Below are positions 24,745 through 32,125 of a DNA stretch of 64,000 bases, piece after piece. Source of the stretch: an uncultured candidate division Zixibacteria bacterium (GTDB taxonomy: Bacteria > Zixibacteria > MSB-5A5 > SM1-73); the NCBI GenBank assembly GCA_903908285.1, contig CAIVRH010000007.1:1-64000 (forward strand), given 5' to 3'. The notes beneath the pieces are model-generated. The model ran no database searches. It saw nothing but the letters and a program-made list of their open reading frames with translations, and was not told where the DNA came from. Each line of letters starts with the position of its first letter. Position 1 is the stretch's first letter. The translations under genes were made by a program, and so were the position numbers.

Positions 24745-26778
24745 ATGTCAGAAAACCTTTCTGTTCACTTAAACAACACCAAGCTGAAACTGATAATGTT
24801 TGGCGGTAAAGGCGGAAGCGGCAAGACCACAGCTGCCTGTGCTTCAGCCATACATATCAGCCTGAACCGTCCGGAGGTGAAGGTGCTTTTAATTTCCACG
24901 GACCCGGCGCACTCCTTAGGAGACAGTTTTGACATCCGGATAGGCAACCAGATCACTTCCATTGAAGCTGTGCCTGGTCTTTCTGCTTTAGAGATAGACG
25001 CATCCCAGCTTCTGAATAACTTCAAGCAGAGATATGGAGCTGCGATTTTAATACTGGCTGAACGGGGCACCTACTTTGACCAGCAGGATATAGCAGAATT
25101 CTTCTGTCTTTCCCTGCCGGGTTTAGATGAACTTATGGCAATTATGAAGGTGGCGGATATCTTAAGATCGAAGGAATACGATCTGATCATCCTGGATACA
25201 GCGCCTACCGGACACACCATGAGTTTATTGGACCTGCCAGGACATATGCTCAAATGGATAAGTGTCTTCGATTTAATGCAGAACAAACATCGCTACCTGT
25301 CGAAACAATTTGGGGGTGAGTATATAAAAGATGATGCAGATAAATTCTTGGATTTAATATCAGAGGATGTAAAAACAGTAAGGGCTCTCCTTTTGAATTC
25401 CGAGACAACGGAATTCGTTCCGGTTACCATTCCAGAAACTTTGAGCATAAATGAGACGGAGAGGCTGGCAGTCTTTCTGAAGAGTCATGGAATTCCGTTA
25501 AAAAACATCATCGTTAATCGAGTCATCCAAGCGGAGGGATGTGATTTCTGTTCATCCAAAAGAAGAGAACAACAGCGGTACATGAGAGAAATCGAAGAGA
25601 AATTCAAAGAATATGATCTTCATGAAATCTCCTTATTCCCCAGGCAGATAAGGGGTATAAAAGATTTAAAAGAGTTCGGTTCGGCTTTATTTGATAAAAC
25701 CTTTCGACCCCAACCGCCCGCCAAGGTTCAATTCTCACCTAAGATATCCGTTCAGGATAAATCCATTGGTTCAAATTCCAAGCTTTCGGATATTTGTAGC
25801 AGGAATTTGCAGTTTATCCTGTTTGGGGGAAAGGGAGGGGTGGGTAAAACCTCAATGGCTTCAGCTACAGCACTTTATTGGGCTAAACAAAATCCCCAAA
25901 AGAAGGTATTGGTCTTCTCCACTGATCCGGCGCATTCATTATCCGATTCATTCAGCTGTCCGGTGGGCAACCGGATTACCCCCATAAACACAGTGGGCAA
26001 TCTTTATGCGCTGGAGATAGATGCCGTTCAATTAGTTGAAGATTTCAAGGATGAATACCGGGAGGGGATAGATGAGATCTTTGATAATTTTCTGGGTATT
26101 AATGCACAGATTAAGTTTGACCGGGAAGTGATGCGGGAGCTTATCTCCCTTACTCCCCCGGGATTAGATGAACTCATGGCCCTGATGAAAATCATGGAAC
26201 TTAGCGAAGAGGGGAAATATGATCTTTGCGTTTTGGACACATCTCCCACCGGACATCTGGTTCGATTTCTGGAGCTTCCTTCACTGGTCTTAGAGTGGTT
26301 AAGAACCATCATCAAATTATTATTGAAATACAAGGAAGTAGCCAGATTAAACCGAACCGCCCAACAACTTTATTCTCTGTCAAAAAACATTAGGAGGATA
26401 CAGAAAACACTGTCTGATCCCCAAAAGAGCGAGTTAGTGACCATAACCATTCCCGAAGCCATGGGCATAGCCGAGACCGAGAGACTGCTTTCCGCTCTTA
26501 AGAGACTTGGAATTCCCTGTCAACATGTGGTCCTCAACATGCTTATCCCACCCACTGAGTGTGGATTCTGCACTCGCAAGACGGAGGAACAACAAAAGTA
26601 TGTCAAGGAGGCTAAGAGGAAATTCTTTAATTGTCTGATTAGTGAAATTCCATTATTTCCCCATGAAATCAAGGGAATCGACAGTTTAACTGAACTCTCT
26701 GGGATTATGTATGGGAAAAACCCAGCCAAAGGTGTCGGAGTTTTAAAATCTGTGTGGCAAAGTATAAAACTGTCTTAA
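24745..26778 (+). CDS. Double-domain ArsA/Get3-like ATPase
   Basis: A 677-residue tandem of two complete ArsA-type P-loop ATPases. Each half has the deviant Walker A (GGKGGSGKTT at about 20-29; GGKGGVGKTS at about 361-370), STDPAHSLGDSF or STDPAHSLSDSF, LDTAPTGHT or LDTSPTGHL, and a CxxC zinc motif (CDFC, CGFC) of the kind that joins Get3 dimers. Get3 shields hydrophobic membrane segments; ArsA drives an arsenite pump. No ars genes are present, so a chaperone role for GvpA-type proteins is more likely than arsenic export. It follows gvpO after 26 bp. Confidence 0.9.
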   Translation: MSENLSVHLNNTKLKLIMFGGKGGSGKTTAACASAIHISLNRPEVKVLLISTDPAHSLGDSFDIRIGNQITSIEAVPGLSALEIDASQLLNNFKQRYGAAILILAERGTYFDQQDIAEFFCLSLPGLDELMAIMKVADILRSKEYDLIILDTAPTGHTMSLLDLPGHMLKWISVFDLMQNKHRYLSKQFGGEYIKDDADKFLDLISEDVKTVRALLLNSETTEFVPVTIPETLSINETERLAVFLKSHGIPLKNIIVNRVIQAEGCDFCSSKRREQQRYMREIEEKFKEYDLHEISLFPRQIRGIKDLKEFGSALFDKTFRPQPPAKVQFSPKISVQDKSIGSNSKLSDICSRNLQFILFGGKGGVGKTSMASATALYWAKQNPQKKVLVFSTDPAHSLSDSFSCPVGNRITPINTVGNLYALEIDAVQLVEDFKDEYREGIDEIFDNFLGINAQIKFDREVMRELISLTPPGLDELMALMKIMELSEEGKYDLCVLDTSPTGHLVRFLELPSLVLEWLRTIIKLLLKYKEVARLNRTAQQLYSLSKNIRRIQKTLSDPQKSELVTITIPEAMGIAETERLLSALKRLGIPCQHVVLNMLIPPTECGFCTRKTEEQQKYVKEAKRKFFNCLISEIPLFPHEIKGIDSLTELSGIMYGKNPAKGVGVLKSVWQSIKLS

Positions 26779-26801
26779 ATATAATAATTAGATTAGGTAG
26801 G

Positions 26802-26921
26802 ATGCGTCCGCCTAGAGGACAAGAAAAGAGAGAAATCAAGCTAAAAGGCAAGCGGATAGGAAATCCGAAGTTGAAAAAGCCCAAGGAGATTCAGATGTGG
26901 TATGAAGAAGCCGGTAGTTAA
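26802..26921 (+). CDS. Possible very small basic protein
   Basis: A 39-residue ORF rich in K, R and G (EIKLKGKRIGNPKLKKPKEIQMW) between the ArsA-like gene and the zinc-ribbon GvpA. The SD is poor (AGGTAGG). It could be a real minor gene or a chance frame. Confidence 0.3.
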   Translation: MRPPRGQEKREIKLKGKRIGNPKLKKPKEIQMWYEEAGS

Positions 26922-26951
26922 AAATAAGTTTTCAAAAAGGGAGAATTCGAA

Positions 26952-27305
26952 ATGGCTTTAGAAGCAACCAAAGGGACCAGCAGCGGCTTAGCGGATGTGA
27001 TAGACAGAATTCTGGATAAGGGACTGGTCATCAATGCAGATATTATGGTGTCAGCGGCTGGGGTTGAGCTGTTAGGCATTAAGATAAGAGCGGCTTTGGC
27101 TTCGTTTGAAACCGCAGCCAAGTACGGTTTGGAATTTCCTTCGGGAACCAATTTCCAGACTGAGGCGTGGAAGGAAGCACGGATGATTAAAGAAAATTGT
27201 CCGCATTGTGCGAAGAAGGTTGGCAAAGAACAGCTCATTACTACAGGCTGTCCTTGGTGTGGTTGGATAAGTGCCGAGGCAAAAGCGCAAACAGTCACAG
27301 CCTAA
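26952..27305 (+). CDS. GvpA-family protein with a C-terminal zinc ribbon
   Basis: A 117-residue protein. Residues about 10-60 are a GvpA/J/M core (LADVIDRILDKGLVINADIMVS, then GVELLGIKIRAALAS). After a linker comes CPHC-x13-CPWCGW (about residues 83-103), a standard four-cysteine zinc ribbon. The core resembles the minor GvpJ-type paralogues more than GvpA. AAAAAGGGAGAATTCGAA precedes the ATG. The ribbon is unusual for a wall protein and suggests a capping or partner-binding role. Confidence 0.92.
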   Translation: MALEATKGTSSGLADVIDRILDKGLVINADIMVSAAGVELLGIKIRAALASFETAAKYGLEFPSGTNFQTEAWKEARMIKENCPHCAKKVGKEQLITTGCPWCGWISAEAKAQTVTA

Positions 27306-27519
27306 TATATGCATCTGTGGTAACTCAAGAGAAGATTTATCCTGGAGATCGAAAAGGGATAAAGTGGTTTTCTAAACCATATCATATTCACTCTCAGGCA
27401 AGATGGATCAATAAAACCAATACCGGATAAAGCAAAGCTTTAAATTGCGCTGTAATCGATAAGGTTGCTTTGAAAAAATGTTATCGGATGGTCATAAATT
27501 AAAAAATGGGGATCAAGCC

Positions 27520-28140
27520 ATGAAAAAGACTGGTAAAAACAAGAAAGTCAGCCATGGGGAAAGAACCGTGGAGTTTGACGAAACGATCAGGGAAACAGCA
27601 AAGGTAGAAAGAGAAGGGGAAGCCGAGGGAGTGGCTGAAGGTGTGCTCAAAAGTGCAGGCCAGATCATTCCGGGACTGGGTGGTTTGTTGAAAGGACTGG
27701 AAAAATCACCGGCATTCCGGGAACGGCTGTCGAAGATCAACCAGGAAGTCGAGCGCCGGCTGAAAGAAACACCGCTAAAAAGAACTTCGGACAGAAACCT
27801 CCATATGGATAGCGGTTATACCTCTAAAACCATGGTTTCCGAAGAGACCCCTTCTTTTGGAACCAGGGGGAGAAAACCAGAATCTTCCTTTAAGCCCGCT
27901 CCCAAAGAACCGATGGCGGATGTTTTTGATGAAAAGGATCATTGGAGAATAATTGTGGAACTTCCGGGAGTGGAGGAAAAGGATATAAAGACGAGCCTGG
28001 ATAAGGATTTCCTGACCCTAAAGATTGATTCTCCGGGTTGGAAACCGGAAAAAAGGATAAATTTGCCTGGTGCTCCACAGGGTAAGATAAACCGAGTCTT
28101 CAGAAACGGCATTCTGGAAATTAAAGTGGGGAAGGATTGA
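27520..28140 (+). CDS. Hsp20/alpha-crystallin family protein (GvpH-like), third copy
   Basis: About 206 residues from the ATG at 27520, preferred because a GGGGA site lies upstream, while the ATG at 27478 has none. The N-terminal half holds a glycine-rich GvpH-like stretch (IIPGLGGLLKGLEKS) and a charged helix. The CS domain begins at about residue 135 (PMADVFDEKDHWRIIVELPGV) and ends NGILEIKVGKD. It is followed after 3 bp by gvpK. Confidence 0.87.
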   Translation: MKKTGKNKKVSHGERTVEFDETIRETAKVEREGEAEGVAEGVLKSAGQIIPGLGGLLKGLEKSPAFRERLSKINQEVERRLKETPLKRTSDRNLHMDSGYTSKTMVSEETPSFGTRGRKPESSFKPAPKEPMADVFDEKDHWRIIVELPGVEEKDIKTSLDKDFLTLKIDSPGWKPEKRINLPGAPQGKINRVFRNGILEIKVGKD

Positions 28141-28143
28141 GTC

Positions 28144-28473
28144 ATGATAGATATAGATGCGGACAATCTTAAACATGGTGTCTTGGGATTAGTCATGGCT
28201 TTGGTGGAAGTCATACGGGATACCTTGAAGATTCAGGCTTTCAAAAGGATGGAAGGGGGAAGTCTGAAGGAGGATGAGATTGAGAGACTGGGTGAGGCGC
28301 TTATGGATTTGGAAACCGCAATTGAACAGATAAAAGAAGAGCAGGGACTCAGTCAGACAGTTCAAAGCGTAAGAGACGGCTTGGATAACATAGTGGACGA
28401 CGTATTGGACAAGATGATAAATCCGGAAAGATGGAGAGAAGAAGCCGGGGAGAAACAAATAGAAAGGGTGTAA
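28144..28473 (+). CDS. gvpK: Gas vesicle protein GvpK
   Basis: A 109-residue helical protein with the GvpK landmarks LKHGVLGLVMALVEVIRDTLK, then MEGGSLKEDEIERLGEALMDLE. GvpK is an essential assembly factor in studied clusters and interacts with GvpF-type proteins. It starts 3 bp after the Hsp20 stop and ends 15 bp before the next GvpF/L. Confidence 0.95.
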   Translation: MIDIDADNLKHGVLGLVMALVEVIRDTLKIQAFKRMEGGSLKEDEIERLGEALMDLETAIEQIKEEQGLSQTVQSVRDGLDNIVDDVLDKMINPERWREEAGEKQIERV

Positions 28474-28487
28474 AGGAGGCTTTAAGT

Positions 28488-29318
28488 ATGTCGGATGACA
28501 ATAAACCAGGAGTTGTGTCAACCAATGACGTTAAAGTGGAAGGCGAGGATGAAGCCAGGTACCTCTACTGTGTGGCAGATAGCAGCGCCAAAGCAAATCT
28601 GGGCAGGATTGGTTTGGATGGACAAGAAGTCTTTACCATACCCTTCGGTGATCTGTGCGCAGTAGTTCACGTTTGTCCATCTGCGCCATATAAATCTGAT
28701 GATAACGAGGTAGTGAAAAGATGGGTGATGACCCACGAGAAGGTGGTGGAGGCGGCATGGGAGAGATTCGATACGATTCTCCCGGTTGGTTTCGATACCA
28801 TCATCAAAGGTGAAGAGGATATCACCCCGGAGGAGAATATAAGAAAATGGTTAGAACAAGATTATGCCGGTCTTAAAGAGAAGATGAACAAAACCAGAGG
28901 CAAAGCCGAATATGGGATTCAAGTTTTCTGGGATCCTGAGTTCATCGCAGGCGAAATAGCAAAAACCAATCAGGAGATCAGGGATATAAATCAGGACATA
29001 AATTCAAAGCCTAAGGGAATAGCTTATATGTTCAAGCATAAATTGGGAAATATATTAAAGAAGGAAATGGAGAAAAGAGCGGATCTTTGTTTTAAGGATT
29101 TTTATGCCAGAATCAAAGAGTGCACGGACGAGATCAAGGTGGAGAAAACAAAAAAGGCAGACGAAGAAAAGCAAATGCTTATGAACCTGTCCTGCTTGAT
29201 AGATCGAAAGAAATCCGGGGAATTGGGAGAGGAATTAGAGAAGATTAACAAGGAAGAAGGGTTCACCGTCCGCTTTACCGGACCCTGGCCCCCCTATAGT
29301 TTTGTGGCTTTGGGTTGA
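28488..29318 (+). CDS. gvpF/L: GvpF/L family gas vesicle protein
   Basis: A 276-residue complete GvpF/L. The start at 28488 is set by AAAGGAGG seven bases upstream. Landmarks are RYLYCVADS, ILPVGFDTI, an internal lysine-rich helix, LMNLSCLIDR and the canonical end FTGPWPPYSFVALG. It is the third full-length GvpF/L in the cluster and closest to the textbook C-terminal signature. Confidence 0.94.
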   Translation: MSDDNKPGVVSTNDVKVEGEDEARYLYCVADSSAKANLGRIGLDGQEVFTIPFGDLCAVVHVCPSAPYKSDDNEVVKRWVMTHEKVVEAAWERFDTILPVGFDTIIKGEEDITPEENIRKWLEQDYAGLKEKMNKTRGKAEYGIQVFWDPEFIAGEIAKTNQEIRDINQDINSKPKGIAYMFKHKLGNILKKEMEKRADLCFKDFYARIKECTDEIKVEKTKKADEEKQMLMNLSCLIDRKKSGELGEELEKINKEEGFTVRFTGPWPPYSFVALG

Positions 29319-29335
29319 ATCGAAAGGAGAATAAA

Positions 29336-29677
29336 GTGGAGCCGGTTCGAAACACGAATGCAACTTTGGTTGATCTGTTAGATCGAATTCTGGACAAAGG
29401 TCTGGTGATTTACGCGGATGTGATCGTCTCGATGGCGGGAATTCCTTTAATTGGAATTAATTTGAGAGCGGCTGTAGCCGGCATGGAGACCATGTTGAAA
29501 TACGGAGTGATGGTGGATTGGGATGAGAAAGCCAGAGCCTGGGAGAAGGATAATAGAAGGGAAAAGAAAAGTGAGGTTTCTTCAATCGGAAGTAGAAAGG
29601 TGGTATTAAACAGAAGGAGTCAAGTTGCGAGGGAGAAAAACCGCTCTGAGATGAGGATAGATTGTCCGGAATCTTGA
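29336..29677 (+). CDS. GvpA-family minor protein (GvpJ/M type)
   Basis: About 113 residues from the GTG at 29336, which has AAAGGAG at ideal spacing; a TTG at 29315 in the preceding stop overlap (TTGA) is the alternative. The core (LVDLLDRILDKGLVIYADVIVS, then GIPLIGINLRAAVAGMETMLKYG) is that of GvpJ/M-type minor wall proteins. A long basic tail rich in R and K follows, unlike GvpA. Confidence 0.9.
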   Translation: MEPVRNTNATLVDLLDRILDKGLVIYADVIVSMAGIPLIGINLRAAVAGMETMLKYGVMVDWDEKARAWEKDNRREKKSEVSSIGSRKVVLNRRSQVAREKNRSEMRIDCPES

Positions 29678-29763
29678 TGTAAACTCAAGTTGGTTATGAA
29701 CCTACCCTTTCCTAAAGGGCGGACAGAAACCTTAACGTAGAATAGAAACCGAGGGTACGAAAG

Positions 29764-30174
29764 GTGCCTACTCCTAATGAAATAGAGATTTTAAGCATAA
29801 CCAAAGAAAATAAGGTGGTGGATAAGGTTTTAATCAGTCACCGAATGGAGATCAGCCTCGATTATGCAGCGCATTTGTTAAACTATTTAGTCGGGAAAAG
29901 TTTTTTGGAAGAAGTCCCGGCTAAGGGAGGTTTATGTAGGACTCTTCCAAGACATAAGCTCACCCGGATGGGGGCAATGGCTCTTCTTCAAAGACTTTAT
30001 CATGTTGCAGGTCAATACGAGTCCGCAGCAAAAAGGACTCTTTATCTAAAGGATGTGGTGGATGAAAAGATCAAGGAAATGAGAGATTATATAAAAGAAG
30101 TGTTTCCGGAAAATCCGAAGTTCTCCACCGGATTCAAATTCGAAGATCCAAGCATACGAACGAGTCGACGATGA
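29764..30174 (+). CDS. Winged-helix-like protein of the gas vesicle cluster
   Basis: A 136-residue protein from a GTG. Residues 1-75 read like a winged helix: EIEILSITKENKVVDKVLISHRMEIS, then LDYAAHLLNYLVGKSFLEEV and a wing with LTRMGAMAL. This pattern fits MarR- or ArsR-like DNA-binding domains. A helical C-terminus follows. It could be the cluster's transcription regulator, but no operator is evident and the SD is weak. Confidence 0.6.
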   Translation: MPTPNEIEILSITKENKVVDKVLISHRMEISLDYAAHLLNYLVGKSFLEEVPAKGGLCRTLPRHKLTRMGAMALLQRLYHVAGQYESAAKRTLYLKDVVDEKIKEMRDYIKEVFPENPKFSTGFKFEDPSIRTSRR

Positions 30175-30331
30175 AACCAATAAACAGTCGAATGTCGATC
30201 TCCACACCCGTCCGATTTGAGGTAATAACCGGGAGCACTAGGTGGAAACAAAAGATGAAAAAAATATTTCCGACTGGATATGCTTTAAGGTTATTCCCTA
30301 AATTATATTAAAAAAAGATAAGGGGGAAACG

Positions 30332-30754
30332 ATGGAAGTGCATGAACAAGTCTCAAATCCATTCTTAGACGAAACCAAAGACAGAGAAGAGTGGGAAGTG
30401 AAAATCTACGCGGATTCTAAGCGGATGAAGAATTATCTATCCCAGACCTGCCCGGGAAAAAAGGAAGAAAAACCATTCCCGGAGGTACTGAACAAAAAGC
30501 TATATGAATATATAGAAAAAAGCTTTGGCTGGATAAGCAAGCAGGCTTTGGAGACTAAATTAAACAAAGTCCCACCTTTGAAGACACAAAGTATGAAGAA
30601 AGCTCTAATTCTAAAATCCACTTTCTTTGTTTCGAAAGACAGCAGAGATAATTTCACCAGAGTGGCCAAGTGTTTGGGTGAAGAATACAAAAGTAAGGGA
30701 TTGGATTTTGAATGCATCGGACCTGAGCAGCCTAGTGATTTCTCAGAGAGTTGA
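30332..30754 (+). CDS. C-terminal-only GvpF/L-like protein
   Basis: A 140-residue protein matching only the second half of GvpF/L: EWEVKIYADSKRMKNYLS, the long helix, KALILKSTFFVSKDS, and GLDFECIGPEQPSDF at the place of the usual GPWPPYSF. The N-terminal ferredoxin-like domain is missing. It has its own SD (GGGGGAAACG), so it may be a functional single-domain paralogue and not just a fragment. Confidence 0.7.
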   Translation: MEVHEQVSNPFLDETKDREEWEVKIYADSKRMKNYLSQTCPGKKEEKPFPEVLNKKLYEYIEKSFGWISKQALETKLNKVPPLKTQSMKKALILKSTFFVSKDSRDNFTRVAKCLGEEYKSKGLDFECIGPEQPSDFSES

Positions 30755-30785
30755 AAAGGTATTCAAAAGAAGGGGGAAAGTTCTT

Positions 30786-31271
30786 ATGAAAATCAAAAAC
30801 AAAAAAGTCCCCGGGACGATAGCGATAATTATGTTAACCATCTGCTTCCTGGTTGCCCAGGATGTTCAAGAACCTCTGCCGGAAGTCAATTGCGTGCCCT
30901 CTCAGCTTCAAGAAACGGTAGACAGTCTTCAAAATGAATTATCCGCATACCAGGAGAGAGAGTCTATATTGTTAAAGCATGTAAATCACCAGGTGTATAC
31001 TATTACAGCTTATCTGCCGGTAGATTCTCAAGAGGGAAGATATTCCGGTGTAACTGCAACTGGCACCATAGCCAAACCCAATATCACCGTGGCAGTAGAC
31101 CCGAAGGTGGTTCCATTTAATACCTGGGTTTGGATTGATGGTTTGGGATGGTGGAAGGCGGAAGATACCGGAAATTTGGTGAAAGGAAAAAAGATAGACT
31201 TGTGTGTTTCCACCAGAGAAGTGGCTAACGAATTTGGAATACGAAAGATGAGAATAAAGATATTGAAATAG
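30786..31271 (+). CDS. Secreted or anchored 3D-domain protein
   Basis: About 161 residues. The start at 30786 exposes an N-terminal membrane segment (PGTIAIIMLTICFLVAQ). A short coiled coil follows, then a 3D domain (named for its three conserved aspartates) with TITAYLP, GVTATGT, IAVDPKVVPFNTWVWI, WKAEDTGNLVKGKKIDLCV. These double-psi barrels resemble the catalytic core of MltA and RpfB-type cell-wall enzymes. It is the last complete gene of the island; a link to gas vesicles is not evident. Confidence 0.8.
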   Translation: MKIKNKKVPGTIAIIMLTICFLVAQDVQEPLPEVNCVPSQLQETVDSLQNELSAYQERESILLKHVNHQVYTITAYLPVDSQEGRYSGVTATGTIAKPNITVAVDPKVVPFNTWVWIDGLGWWKAEDTGNLVKGKKIDLCVSTREVANEFGIRKMRIKILK

Positions 31272-31310
31272 CCCAAATTCTGGGTCCACAGGAAGATCAC
31301 TGAGTGAGGG

Positions 31311-31652
31311 ATGTATAAGGGATTATCATCATTAAAATTGAGCTTCCTCGAAGATTATTACCGAACTACACATTATCCCATCTATTACTACAAGGAACTT
31401 AGGAAAATGTACAGAAAAGCAGGCATAGAAGGAGTCAATCTTCATACCCTTCGTCATACCTTCGCAAACAACCTAATAATGCAGGGAGTTGATCCGAGAA
31501 CAGTCCGGGAATACCTCGGTCACTCCACCATCCAAGTCACCGAAAAATATTCCCACCTGTCGAAAAGCCACAAAAGGGAAGCCATAAAAGTGCTGAGTTT
31601 CATCTCAGAAGATGAAACAGAATTGAAACAAATTGCCAAAGCAGGATTGTAA
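31311..31652 (+). pseudogene. C-terminal fragment of a tyrosine recombinase (integrase)
   Basis: A 113-residue frame covering the end of a phage-type integrase. It has HTLRHTFA (second catalytic Arg box), LGHST (catalytic His) and YSHLS (nucleophilic Tyr). The first catalytic Arg box and the N-terminal DNA-binding domain are missing, and an in-frame TGA lies just upstream. It sits 26 bp from the tRNA-Gly gene, where an island integrase belongs. It is almost certainly inactive. Confidence 0.85.
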
Positions 31653-31663
31653 GTTATTGGTAA

Positions 31664-31693
31664 TCAACCAATAAAAAAAGCGGGAAACGGGAT
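31664..31693. repeat. attR-like direct repeat (right end of island)
   Basis: Identical over 30 bases to 6266-6295. It covers the last 15 bases of the tRNA-Gly gene and 15 bases beyond. See the island entry. Confidence 0.9.
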
Positions 31694-31752
31694 TCGAACC
31701 CGCGACATTCACCTTGGCAAGGTGACGCTCTAGCCAACTGAGCTATTCCCGC
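31679..31752 (-). tRNA. tRNA-Gly (GCC)
   Basis: A complete 74-base cloverleaf on the minus strand: acceptor GCGGGAA with TTCCCGC, D-arm AGCTCAGTTGG, anticodon loop CTTGCCAAG with GCC, T-arm GGGTTCGAATCCC and discriminator U. It serves as the integration target of the island; the 3' end remains intact because the att copy restores it. Confidence 0.97.
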
Positions 31753-31927
31753 GTTTTCAACCTAAGAAAATATATTCCCTGGTACAGCTTTGTCAATAAA
31801 AATTTATTCTTAAAACAAGGATTCAAGGGTTCAAGGATTCGAGGGTTCGAGTGATGATCCTCCATCAAAGGATGTTTGCTTTTTGTTTCACTAGACCCCT
31901 TGACCCCTGGAACCCTTAGAATTAAAC

Positions 31928-32001
31928 TAGCGGCGCAGGGATTCGAACCCCGGACACGAGGATTATGATTCCTCTGCTCTGACCAGCTGAGCTACGCCGC
32001 C
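31928..32001 (-). tRNA. tRNA-Met (CAU), elongator type
   Basis: A 74-base cloverleaf on the minus strand: GGCGGCG acceptor start, TAGCTCAGCTGG D-arm, anticodon CAU in AATCATAATC, T-arm GGGGTTCGAATCCC. The sequence is like elongator Met tRNAs, not initiators (it lacks the three G-C pairs in the anticodon stem). A lysidine-modified tRNA-Ile2 is a less likely alternative. Confidence 0.93.
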
Positions 32002-32125
32002 ATCCAACTTTTCTATCTATACGAAAAAGATAGGGTTTTGTCAAGTTTAAGATCGGCATATTTAGATAAAACCAAAATTACGGATGACGAATGACGAATG
32101 AATGATAACAAACGAAAACCAAACA

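Larger units (their letters stand above)
6266..31693. mobile_element. 25.4-kb genomic island integrated at tRNA-Gly, carrying the gas vesicle cluster
   Basis: The element is bounded by perfect 30-bp direct repeats. At its right end lie an intact tRNA-Gly(GCC) gene and a tyrosine recombinase reduced to its C-terminal catalytic part. Its cargo is membrane proteins of unknown function, tiny DUF5659-like genes, a repeat-rich debris zone and the whole gas vesicle cluster. I see no conjugation, replication or phage structural genes, and the recombinase lacks its N-terminal half, so the island is probably no longer mobile by itself. Confidence 0.85.

Noticed and set aside
24745-26778. Arsenite pump ATPase ArsA
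   Set aside because: The fold is ArsA-type, but there is no arsB, arsC, arsD or arsR nearby and the context is entirely gas vesicle genes.
30627-30785. Upstream extension of the 3D-domain protein
   Set aside because: It overlaps the GvpF/L-like gene in another frame, and the later ATG starts exactly at a membrane segment.
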